From assembly GCF_000150955.2 (NCBI RefSeq), contig NC_011684.1, forward strand, positions 434,001 through 498,000: a stretch of 64,000 nucleotides of DNA, in the 5' to 3' direction. A program made the translations under genes and the position numbers. This document shows, in pieces, positions 40,444 through 48,875 of this stretch (its first letter is position 1; each line of letters starts with the position of its first letter). The notes below the pieces were generated by a model. The model was not told the origin of the DNA and made no database searches. It saw only the letters and a list, made by a program, of their open reading frames with translations. The stretch comes from Phaeodactylum tricornutum CCAP 1055/1 (Eukaryota > Bacillariophyta > Bacillariophyceae > Surirellales > Neidiaceae).

Positions 40444-42034
40444 ATGTTACGATTTTGCATCACAAAACGAGGACGGATAGTACCATGTCGAAAGTTCTTT
40501 CCTTCCGTGGCTCTGAGGTCTTCGTCCTCAACGATAGATTCCGACGGGAAAAGCTTTTACTCTTCTAGTCAAGCAACTATAATGGATCGATGCGCCGAGC
40601 TTCACTCAAGTATCATGCCATTCAACGAAAAGGTACGCGCGCGAGTTGGTACCGGGCTTTACGGGATCTTTCTCTGACAGTTTTTCTTTTTAGATTCGAG
40701 GCCCTCTCGCCGCTCATTCTGACCGAGGTACGGCTTTACCTTTTGTCCTTTTAGTCGGAAATCATTCGTCAGGGAAGTCTAGCTTCATCAACTATGTTCT
40801 AGGTAGAAAGGTTCAAACGGCAGGGGTTGCCCCCACGGACGATTCCTTTACTATTATCGCACCGGGTCCAGCCGATCGCGATCAAGATGGGCCCGCCTTG
40901 GTAGGCGATCCGGACTTGGGATTCTCGCAGCTGCGTCAGTTTGGTCCCACGCTGATGCATCACACGGCGCTAAAGATTCGGTCTGATATCGACAGTAACT
41001 TTATTATGGTGGATTCGCCAGGTATGATTGATGCGCCTGCCAACTATTCTGGCATGCTCACTAAAGATGCTCGCGTCATGGACCGTGGGTATGACTTCAC
41101 GGGAGTGGTACGATGGTTCGCCGACCGTGCCGATATTGTATGCTTATTTTTTGATCCTGATAAGCCGGGAACAACGGGTGAAACTCTGAGTATTCTACTG
41201 CATGCACTGAGTGGCATGGACCACAAGCTGTTGATCGTACTCAATAAGGCGGACCAATTCCAGAAAATTCACGATTTTGCTCGAGCCTACGGATCCTTGT
41301 GTTGGAATCTAAGCAAAGTAATACCAAGGAAGGATTTGCCTCGCATTTTCACCATGTGTTTACCAGTCAAGGAGTCCAATGGCGAGAAACCTCCGCCTCC
41401 TGGACTGCAGGATTTGCACACAGCTCGAGACGAAGTAGTCGCTGAGGTTCGCAAGGCTCCAGAACGACGCATGGACAATGTCATTACGCATTTACACGAT
41501 TCGGTTGGTCAGCTTTTGATGCATGCCCGAATTTTACAAGATATCCGTAACCGATGGTCGCGTATGTATTGGCAGGCAAAATGGCAACAACTTGGAGTGG
41601 GTTGCACGGGAGCCGCTTTGACTGGATTAATGACAGTATATGGTAATGGTGTTGTTCCCGTGGAAGTTACAGGTGGTGTTGTTGCTGGCTCAATATTGTT
41701 AACCGGCGGCATGACATGGTACCACAGTACACAACTCCAAGAGTGGGAGCGACAATCTTGTACCCCGGAAGAATTGTCGGCGGCTTTCCAACGTACACAT
41801 TCCCGCGCCATCGGTGACGGTGACGAATACACGGCCGCAGTTTGGCAAAGAGTTCGGGATCCGTTGCGAGTGGCGTTGGAGCAGGTTGGAATAGCCCGTT
41901 TGGCAACTCCTAGTGCTACGGAACTTGGTTCATTGACGAGCATCATCGACGACGATATACCGGCCCTTCGACGGTTGATATCTCCCGAGCACTATGGTAA
42001 AAATGAAAAGGAGAAGTCCAATAATTCTTTGTAA
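40444..42034 (+). CDS. EHD/dynamin-family GTPase with organelle presequence, no EH domain
   Basis: Two exons: 40444-40632 and 40694-42034. The intron 40633-40693 (61 bp) starts GTACGC and ends TAG; total 509 residues. The N-terminus MLRFCITKRGRIVPCRKFF is basic and free of acids, like a mitochondrial presequence. The GTPase motifs are in order: P-loop GNHSSGKSS at residues 85-93, G3 as DSPGM, and G4 as NKADQ. The stretch ADIVCLFFDPDK to NKADQ, then ARAYGSLCWNLSKV, matches EHD proteins. A pair of Gly/Val-rich hydrophobic segments (LGVGCTGAALTGLMTVYG; GGVVAGSILLTGGMTWY) near residues 355-395 could insert in membrane. No C-terminal EH domain follows. EHD proteins reshape membranes with ATP or GTP; inference: this one acts on mitochondrial or plastid membranes. 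The upstream frame to 40387 starts at another ATG, less suited as a presequence. Confidence 0.8.
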
Positions 42035-42140
42035 TAAGCAACTGTCTTAAAGTACGCCTTAATTCTATTCTTGTTCCGTAATTCTCCAAAAGTGAGTAAG
42101 CCATCCCGGGCTATGAGAGTCTGCAAAGGATGAGCCTAGT

Positions 42141-42515
42141 TCAGCTCGATCCTCCTCGCAATTGTAGAACCATGTGAATAGTCGCACCTGCTGTAATGTT
42201 GTACGACTCGAGCGTCTTGTCGTCGGCCAATTGCTTGCCCGAGTGGATCAATTTGATCTGGTCCACCTGAATCCCTTCCTTTTCTTGTAAGGCTTGCTTG
42301 ACAGCCAGAACTTGATTCTCTGGCTCAAAATTTAGAGCCTGCTTTCGCCCTGTCAATGTTTTTATGAATATCTACAAATCGCAAGATCGTAAGGCGCTTG
42401 ACAGTGAGCAAGAAGACCGAAAGGTTAATACTTCACGAAAGCACTTGTTCAACCTCTGTCACAGCTCAATGCTTCCAGTCTTTTCGAGAAGACTGCCCTG
42501 CGTACATACCTGCAT
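42141..42515 (-). CDS. Ubiquitin-like modifier (NEDD8/Rub1-like) with micro-exon start
   Basis: Coding exon 1 is only ATGCAG (42515-42510). The intron 42509-42372 (138 bp) starts GTATGT and ends TAG, and exon 2 (42371-42141) begins ATA TTC ATA AAA. The product is 78 residues and aligns with ubiquitin without gaps: MQIFIKTLTG, EKEGI, LIHSGKQL, ESYNI, LRGG then a two-Ser tail removed on maturation. Residues I44, H68, V70, K48 and G75-G76 are kept. Position 72, read by the activating E1, is Gln (Arg in ubiquitin, Ala in NEDD8, Thr in yeast Rub1). K11, K29 and K63 are replaced. So it is not ubiquitin itself; NEDD8-like is the best guess, and a separate modifier is possible. Without the micro-exon the frame starts at an ACG-like internal position with no Met. 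Confidence 0.85.
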
Positions 42516-42926
42516 AGTGAAATTTCCGAGTGCACAATTTGAGAAACAGGGGAACACTTTCTTTTAAAACTCGTAGTGTAAGCTGCGTGTTTAAAAAACG
42601 AAGAGGGCAATGTATATAACAGACAAATTGTCATGGTGATCGACGTATTCCGCTTATACCGGTGGGCTGTTTCTCTCAGACTGGTGCGCACAACCCCGTG
42701 AGGATATTAGTATAAGGACCTACGATAAATACAACTTTCCGATTTTTAGCGCAAAGATGAATGTGAAGCGAGTCTCATCAAAAAATATACAGAGATTTAC
42801 GTCGTACCATGAAAGGGTGCTCCATCGACGGAATAAGAGCATTAGCTTACTGTTAATCGCAATCTTTCCTTGCAACGCAGAAGCGCCTTACTTCCAGTTT
42901 CTGCACTCCAGCGCGCTCGACTATCA
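42516..42926. other. Divergent intergenic region
   Basis: It separates the ubiquitin-like gene (minus) and the dioxygenase gene (plus), so both 5' flanks lie here. The dioxygenase frame is open back to 42870 but from a TTG. Nothing else recognised. Confidence 0.4.
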
Positions 42927-44051
42927 ATGGCAAGAAACATGTTGACAGAAAATGAAAAGACAACGATTCGGGCAAGGGCAACAGAAACACTGATAGCTTT
43001 AGAACTTGACGCCAGTCGAGACCCCCAAGCGTCTTCATGGCTGAACAAAGCTCTCCCCGCATCGCGATCTGAGCGATGCCAGTATTTTGATACTGAAGGA
43101 TTTTTGCACAATCCAGCATTTGCCACAGACTCGGAATGTGCTGCAATGAAAGAACAAATGAGAGACTTGGTGGAATCGTGGGATCCGTCGCAAGCCCTGG
43201 ACTCATTCGGGACCGACGATAAGCAGAATTCCAAAAGAGGCGACTATTTCCTAGATTCTGCAGACCAAGTGCATCATTTTGTTGAGCCCGACTCTCTAGA
43301 CGAAGATGGGTTGCGCCTGAAGCCGGAGAATCAATCGGACAAACTCACTGCTCTCAACAAATCAGGTCACGCCCTGCATTTGATGCCAGGGGCATTTCAC
43401 GACTACTGTACATCCGAAAAGGTTCGGTCGCTTGTTACCGAGATGGGATGGAAGGATCCGGTCGTGCCGCAGAGTATGTACATTTTCAAGCAAGCGCGAA
43501 CGGGGGGAGTGGTCAATTCACACCAGGACAGCACGTTTTTGTTCACGACTCCTCGACAGTCCTGTCTCGGTCTGTGGCTGGCTTTGGACGATGCAACACT
43601 AGACAATGGGTGTCTATGGGTTCGACCTAAATCGCATAACGAGGCCACTCGGAGACAGTATAAACGCAACACCAAATACTTTGGCTTGGAGTCAATCCAA
43701 GCCCGAAGCAACGAGTGCACGGGGGATTCTTCCGAGCAAAAATTTCTTATGGAGACACTGCATGACAACAGCACTGATTGGGAAGGTGCTGTTCCCGCAA
43801 ACGGCTGGCAAGGTTTGCTAGACGAAGGTTTTGTTCCAATTGAATGCAGGACTGGCGATTTGTTAGCCTTTTGTGGCGAACTCGACCATCTTTCACTTGC
43901 AAACCAAAGCAGTCGTCCACGACACACATTCCAACTTCATCTGGTCGAAGGTCCAGAGGCGGACGTAATATGGTCTCCTTTCAATTGGCTACAGTATCCA
44001 GATGGAAAGACATTCTTGCGATTGCTTGACCCCAGCGTCACTCGACTGTAG
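42927..44051 (+). CDS. Phytanoyl-CoA dioxygenase family protein (PHYHD1-like)
   Basis: A 374-residue protein from the ATG at 42927 (MARNMLTENEK). The opening Y-F-D-T-E-G-F-L-H-N is the family start. The iron site is seen as H199-x-D201 (NSHQDSTFLFT) with distal H321 (GELDHLSLANQ), and the 2-oxoglutarate Arg is R330 or R332 (SSRPRHTFQLHLVEG); this order and spacing match human PHYHD1. WLALDDATLDNGCLWV is the typical core strand pair. The enzyme should be an Fe(II)/2-oxoglutarate-dependent hydroxylase. PHYHD1-type proteins do not act on phytanoyl-CoA and their natural substrate is not settled. No plastid or secretory signal is visible; cytosolic or peroxisomal. It has no peroxisomal C-terminal tripeptide (it ends VTRL). 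Confidence 0.88.
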   Translation: MARNMLTENEKTTIRARATETLIALELDASRDPQASSWLNKALPASRSERCQYFDTEGFLHNPAFATDSECAAMKEQMRDLVESWDPSQALDSFGTDDKQNSKRGDYFLDSADQVHHFVEPDSLDEDGLRLKPENQSDKLTALNKSGHALHLMPGAFHDYCTSEKVRSLVTEMGWKDPVVPQSMYIFKQARTGGVVNSHQDSTFLFTTPRQSCLGLWLALDDATLDNGCLWVRPKSHNEATRRQYKRNTKYFGLESIQARSNECTGDSSEQKFLMETLHDNSTDWEGAVPANGWQGLLDEGFVPIECRTGDLLAFCGELDHLSLANQSSRPRHTFQLHLVEGPEADVIWSPFNWLQYPDGKTFLRLLDPSVTRL

Positions 44052-44209
44052 CATGTCATTTCAAGTCTTTTAGAAAGAAGACTAAATGATTGGCCTTGCC
44101 GACTGGTGATCACGTTTCAGAGCTGTCTCTATCGGTCTAGCATACATGTAAAATAGTTTCGCCAGATGCTTCTGCCTCTCGATTCGTTAAGAATACGATT
44201 GGTTTTCAT

Positions 44210-44388
44210 GTACAATATAGGACCCCCAGATATGGTTTGTGATAATCTCGATTTCCTCTCTACAATGAATAACCTCATTCGATTCGTGTATAAAAACTAT
44301 TCGTAATTTTCACGTATAAAGTCCGACCCCAGATGTAGTTTGTGACAATCAGGTATTGGCTGAGCTCCTCTCTATAATGATCACCTTG
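44210..44388 (+). repeat. Degenerate tandem pair, ~65-75 bp units
   Basis: Two similar segments share the order TATA(G/A)-GACCCC-AGAT-TAGTTTGTGA-AATC then CCTCTCTA-AATGA-ACCT, at about 44210-44273 and 44312-44388. They differ by substitutions and one insertion. No coding sense. Confidence 0.5.
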
Positions 44389-44548
44389 CAGACTCGCAAT
44401 ATGCATTTACTACAGTGAGATACAGGATGGGCGGGAAAATCATATTTCTATATTGGCCTTCACAGTCAATAATTTTCTTGTCTATCGGTCAACTAGTCCG
44501 CGAGGAAATTTTCGCGAATGTACAGGAGAGCAATGGCGAGAGCATATC

Positions 44549-44690
44549 AAAACTGCGTTTTCAAGTCCACTTTTATGGTCCGATGCTGACATGGATTTCT
44601 CAATCCCGTGTTGATTCCTAGAAAAATAGCTTCTTCGCTGGCGTCTAGAAAATATGAATCTCAATGACCTGCTGAAACGAGGGCTGAGAT
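44549..44690. repeat. Direct repeat, copy 1 (partner at 45009)
   Basis: This segment shares a core of about 140 bases with 45009-45152, including TTTTATGGTCCGATGCTGAC and GACCTGCTGAAACGAGGGCT, at roughly 90 percent identity by eye. On the minus strand both copies include the 3' end of a short frame with V-R-K-I-G, suggesting a duplicated gene tail. Confidence 0.75.
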
Positions 44691-45008
44691 ACACCGATCT
44701 TTCGTACTTTGTAACTCGCTCCTGCTCTTTCATCGCGCGGGTCGAGAAGTGGCATGCTCCACCGGGACGAAGCTAAGTCTTCGATTGGATCAAAGTGCAG
44801 AGTAAGAATCTTCCCAAGATTTGACTCAGTCCAGTTAGTAGAAGTCTTCATTGACTTAGGCATTGTCACACTGATTACAGTGCCGCCTTTGTTGGATCGT
44901 GAGTGAGAGGCCTCCGTCTTCACCTAAACATCTTACACCAGTCGGCATACCATTTTGGAGGCTCTCTTAGAAAATGCACCAGCATGGTGTAAGTATACTG
45001 TCCTGAGC

Positions 45009-45152
45009 ACAACAAAATTGTGTTTTCCGGTCCCCTTTTATGGTCCGATGCTGACATGGATTTCTCAATCCCGTGTTGATTTCTAGAAAAACAGCTTCTT
45101 CGCTGGCGTCAAGAATTAAGAACCTCGATGACCTGCTGAAACGAGGGCTGAT
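45009..45152. repeat. Direct repeat, copy 2 (partner at 44549)
   Basis: Second copy of the segment at 44549-44690, in the same orientation, 460 bases further on. Differences are scattered substitutions, so the duplication is not recent. Confidence 0.75.
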
Positions 45153-45970
45153 GCAAATCCAATTTTCCTCACTCTGACTTCGTTGAGAAATTTGGCGATG
45201 CATCGATTATTGTATTAGCCCATTTTGACGAGCTTCCTGTACTTACAGTTGGGTCGGCTGCTTGGCATGAAACACATGTGAAAGAACAGGAAGTCAACAA
45301 GCGCTGAAGCCAGGTGGCCAACAAGCTAAGTTGTCATGGAAGCCGCCAATACGAAGTGCAAATTTTTAATCGTAGTCAAAGTTGGTCAAACTCACATTTC
45401 AAACTGCAATGAATTTCGAGATTAGCTAGTGTAAATGACGTAACTATTACGTCAAGCCAGCGACGAAATCGAGATCTATGCGATCTCATTGGTCCACGTG
45501 TGTTGTTCTTCGTGGAAGCATGGAAAGTCGTTCCTCATTGCACTATAAATACCAATTTCAGCCATCCGTCTTTGACACAGGAAGACACCCGAATTTCGGC
45601 GACAGAAAAGGGGGGAAATCGAATGAGGGTGAAGAAGATCTATTCAGTAGATACTTTTCGTCAAATTCTACGTTACCTTATTCAGGAATGAGCGGTAATT
45701 CATCCAGGGGATTTATTTGATTGTAGCATCGATCTTCACTCAAATCAGTGTGTTCTTTCGTTATACATTTGTTCTTTTTGAGGATTTACTGTAGAATTTG
45801 CTTGAAATTGAGGTTTTTTGTTTTGCAAAAGATACCTCGGGAGTTGACATCTTCCGGTTTCATTTCAAGGTTACTTCTTCATAGGAGTTCCCTTGTCATA
45901 AAAGTGCTGGAGTTCCTTCTGTTTCCTCCTTTCCTCCAAACCAATAGTCCAATTACTTGACTTTCAAATC

Positions 45971-46729
45971 ATGGTGCTCGCAACCTCTGCCAACCCTCGC
46001 CAAGCAAGCAACGACGCTAACAGTAAGTTGATCGAGCTCTTTGTAGTTTTTGATTTGTTTCGATCAGTTGGGATGGACGCGTCCGATCGTTTTACAGCGC
46101 TCATGACCAGCGAGTTCAATCAGGGAGAGAATGGGATCCAGGTCAGATGAAAACGATTGAAGGGTTTATCACTATGAGGATTGTTCGGTCTCATGTTGCT
46201 ATTTGGAACTAGAAATCAGTTGTACTTCTTTCCCGCAATGCTCACGGACGCTCCTGTTCGCTAAAAGATACGGAAAGCTGGTCATTTTCAGATCCCATCT
46301 TCACTTATTAGACGGTCGATTTGAGTCTTTAAACGAGTTAGTTGGATCCATCCAATAATTTTGTCTGTGGCTTTTATCTCCGCTTTTTCTAACACACGCC
46401 GCACTCCCTCCTCTCTTTTCTTACTCTACCGCTCCCTCACAGACGATGGTCGCAGCAAAAATTCGGAAGCATACTGTGAACGTCTTGCACTTAACCTCAA
46501 CACCGTAAAGGAACTTCCGGTGTCGTGTCGTCAGTACGAAGGCATCGTACAAAAGCTTGAGACCAAGGAGAAGGAATCAGCAGATCCTTTTGCTGGCATG
46601 TGGGCAGGATCGGCCGCCAAGGCACGATCCTCCAGAGCGCAAGGACGAGAACATCATGCCAAGATTCAACGCCGCTTGACAACCGGAGCGACTTCGACAC
46701 GCCGGTTCAGTAAGTTGGAAGAAAAATAA
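45971..46729 (+). CDS. Small basic unknown protein, long intron
   Basis: Two exons: 45971-46022 (MVLATSANPRQASNDAN) and 46443-46729. The intron 46023-46442 (420 bp) starts GTAAGT and ends CAG; the join is in phase and gives 112 residues. Exon 2 reads NDGRSKNSEAYCERLALNLN, then SCRQYEGIVQKLETKEKE, then GMWAGSAAKARSSRAQG, ending RRFSKLEEK. The protein is basic with two likely helices and one Trp-Ala-Gly segment. I recognise no family. The intron is several times longer than the others here and could hide an alternative exon or a non-coding RNA. A second start in the intron cannot be excluded. Confidence 0.55.
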
Positions 46730-46976
46730 AATCGTCTTTTCTTTTCTGTGTATATTTACTCGGTAGAGTGGCTTTGCTGATGTCTTTTGCTGAACTGCGG
46801 GGAGACGTCTGGTATTATTGTTCGGGAGATGACACTGTGTGCGCCTCGCGTTCATATGATACGCACGCTTAAACCGAAAGGTATACCTCGTCTACTTTAC
46901 CAATAAGACATTTTACGTACAGAAAAAAGGATTTTATGGTCCAGTATTGGATATGTTACTTTGGTTAAAGCAACAG

Positions 46977-48218
46977 CTAGGATGCCGCGCTATCGGCTAG
47001 CAGCGGAAACGGCTGTACGGTCACTTCGAATCGTTGGTCTGATTGGAAGGCTTCCACGTGCTGCCCCACCACAGCCGACGGTGTTCCATCCTCAACCACG
47101 CAGCAATGAAAGCATCCCTTCATTTCGCCCACAGTCGTCGCCAGTTCGCAGCCACTCATGTACTCAAAGGCTTCACCAGGATGGAGTACCGGCAGCTTTC
47201 CAACAGCCCCTGTTTGTGGAGCGTGTACTCTAACTGGTTCACCGGTCGGTTGGTCGTTCAGCAATTCTTGAATGAGCCAGGTACGTCCCAAAACCTGAAT
47301 GGCGTGCGCCCCGTGATTCTCGATCCGGATACGGTAGGCAAAACGGGTGCGCCACGGAATAGTGGCCGTCGTTGGATTCCCTCGTCCCATACCAACAACT
47401 CCGCTCACGTCTGTCGCCGTGTTGAGTGACTTACCGACACATCGACTCGTGGCGACAATCCTGACATTCTTTTCGTTCGACACCGAGGTCGTTCGTTGCA
47501 TTTCGCGTAGGTCGTTGAGGTATTGGTAAGCTCGAATGGACCAGGCGGCGCGATACGGGACGTATGTCGGCGTGGCTTCAGTGACTCCATCTGTCGTCTG
47601 GGTGGGTGCGTGTCGGAAAACCTGTCGGATGGTCTGACGCAGGGCTTCCGGAGACGCCCACAAGGTTTTGCAACCGCCATCGCCGTATCGGGAGGAGAGA
47701 CTTAATTCCGGCTGCGTTTCGTTCCAAGTTGAATTCACCCCGTCCAGCCAGTCCGCCATGGCGTCGAATTCATCATCCTCCAGATCTTCATTCCAGTACC
47801 AGAAGAGGCGCAAAATGGCCGACGGCGATGCGTCGGTAATATTGGAAAGAATTTGCGAGCCACCGGCGTGGTGGGGGTCTATGGGCTGTTGTATCAGTAC
47901 GAAAGAGTCTTTTGCACTTTTAGTATCAGAATTTTCGTTTGTTGAAACCAATAACGAGCGATGCAGCTCTTTACATTGGCGTTGCAGAATGCGATAAAAA
48001 CGAAGCGTAGCAGCACTTTTATTGTAAGTTCCTTTTGCTTTGTCTGGAGCGATGTCAACGCCCCCCGAGGTCGAAAGCATTCGTTTCTGAGCATTTGATA
48101 TACGCCCAGAGACTACTGCTTCACGGAAAGCAGGGCATGTAGTGGTACCAGCAAAATTATAATAGGACAGCGCAGAAAGGCGAGCCGTACCTTTGACTGG
48201 AATCAACCGATGCCACAT
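46977..48218 (-). CDS. apaG: ApaG-domain protein, probably mitochondrial
   Basis: A 413-residue single-exon protein from the ATG at 48218. The first 50 residues (MWHRLIPVKGTARLSALSYY) are Arg/Ser-rich and suit a mitochondrial presequence. At about residues 70-90, ATLRFYRILQRQCKELHRSL resembles the start of an LYR-type helical domain. The C-terminal 120 residues are an ApaG/DUF525 domain: FAYRIRIENHGAHAIQVLGR, TWLIQ, VRVHAPQTGAVGKLPVLHPG, FEYMSGCELATTVGEMKGCF. ApaG is a small beta-sandwich also found in F-box protein 3 and in the mitochondrial/nuclear protein POLDIP2, where it binds partners. The middle (IRQVFRHAPT to PYRAAW) is unassigned. It shares no operon-like context; the neighbour at 45971 is convergent. 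Function unknown. Confidence 0.78.
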   Translation of the reverse strand: MWHRLIPVKGTARLSALSYYNFAGTTTCPAFREAVVSGRISNAQKRMLSTSGGVDIAPDKAKGTYNKSAATLRFYRILQRQCKELHRSLLVSTNENSDTKSAKDSFVLIQQPIDPHHAGGSQILSNITDASPSAILRLFWYWNEDLEDDEFDAMADWLDGVNSTWNETQPELSLSSRYGDGGCKTLWASPEALRQTIRQVFRHAPTQTTDGVTEATPTYVPYRAAWSIRAYQYLNDLREMQRTTSVSNEKNVRIVATSRCVGKSLNTATDVSGVVGMGRGNPTTATIPWRTRFAYRIRIENHGAHAIQVLGRTWLIQELLNDQPTGEPVRVHAPQTGAVGKLPVLHPGEAFEYMSGCELATTVGEMKGCFHCCVVEDGTPSAVVGQHVEAFQSDQRFEVTVQPFPLLADSAAS

Positions 48219-48875
48219 CTATCCAAGGTAACCTCTTTTTTTGTTGCCAAAGGGTCGAGCGTAATTGCTCCTTGATCTTATTCGGAACGGAACGAAAACT
48301 CTGTGCACAATGCAGAGAGTCTGTTTTTAGGCGGTACAGTCTTCACTCCGTTGGAAAGGCAGGCGTGTGTTCTCCCAATTCATCATCATCGTCGCGTCGA
48401 GAATCGAGAAACGCAGGTACCACCTATATTGGGCAAGGCGTCTGGGCGTTCTTCATGACTGTGAGGAACTCGATGGGGAATTTCCGGAGGTGAATTCGTT
48501 AGAGGTACTGTCGAGATCTGGAGTGCTGACATAATATGTTGCTTGTGCTTAGAAACGGCTCCGTAAAATCACCTTTAAAAATAGTTGGAATAGGGTTTCT
48601 GTGTCACAGAGGCACGCAGGCCGGAGACCTTTTATGGCTCTATAATCGGTTTCTTTTAATATCCACGTGGTGCTCTGTTCATTGGCACTACAATATTCGG
48701 ACTATGATTCCATTCATTGTTGTCCTGTCGCTTGACCGACAATTCCGCTGCGGCGGAAACCATCTAATGCATGGCCATGGCGAAGTCTAACAAAGCACAC
48801 AAGAGGACTAGTAGTACAGCTTGCAAAGTGCTTTAGAATAAAATAAAGTGAGCACATCATCTGATGTGCACAAGA
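48219..48875. other. Intergenic region before the ATPase tail
   Basis: It contains the ApaG gene's 5' flank and the 3' flank of the ATPase. Short frames only. The right end approaches the 50-base gap. Confidence 0.45.

Larger units (their letters stand above)
44052..45970. other. Repeat-rich intergenic stretch
   Basis: About 1.9 kb without an intact gene. It holds a degenerate tandem pair (44210-44388) and a direct duplication (44549-44690 and 45009-45152). A minus-strand frame 44645-44923 (LASSRWSMPLLDPRDERA) may be the remains of a gene tail, and the second copy has similar decayed coding sense (VRKIG in both). I could not identify the family. Confidence 0.4.
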
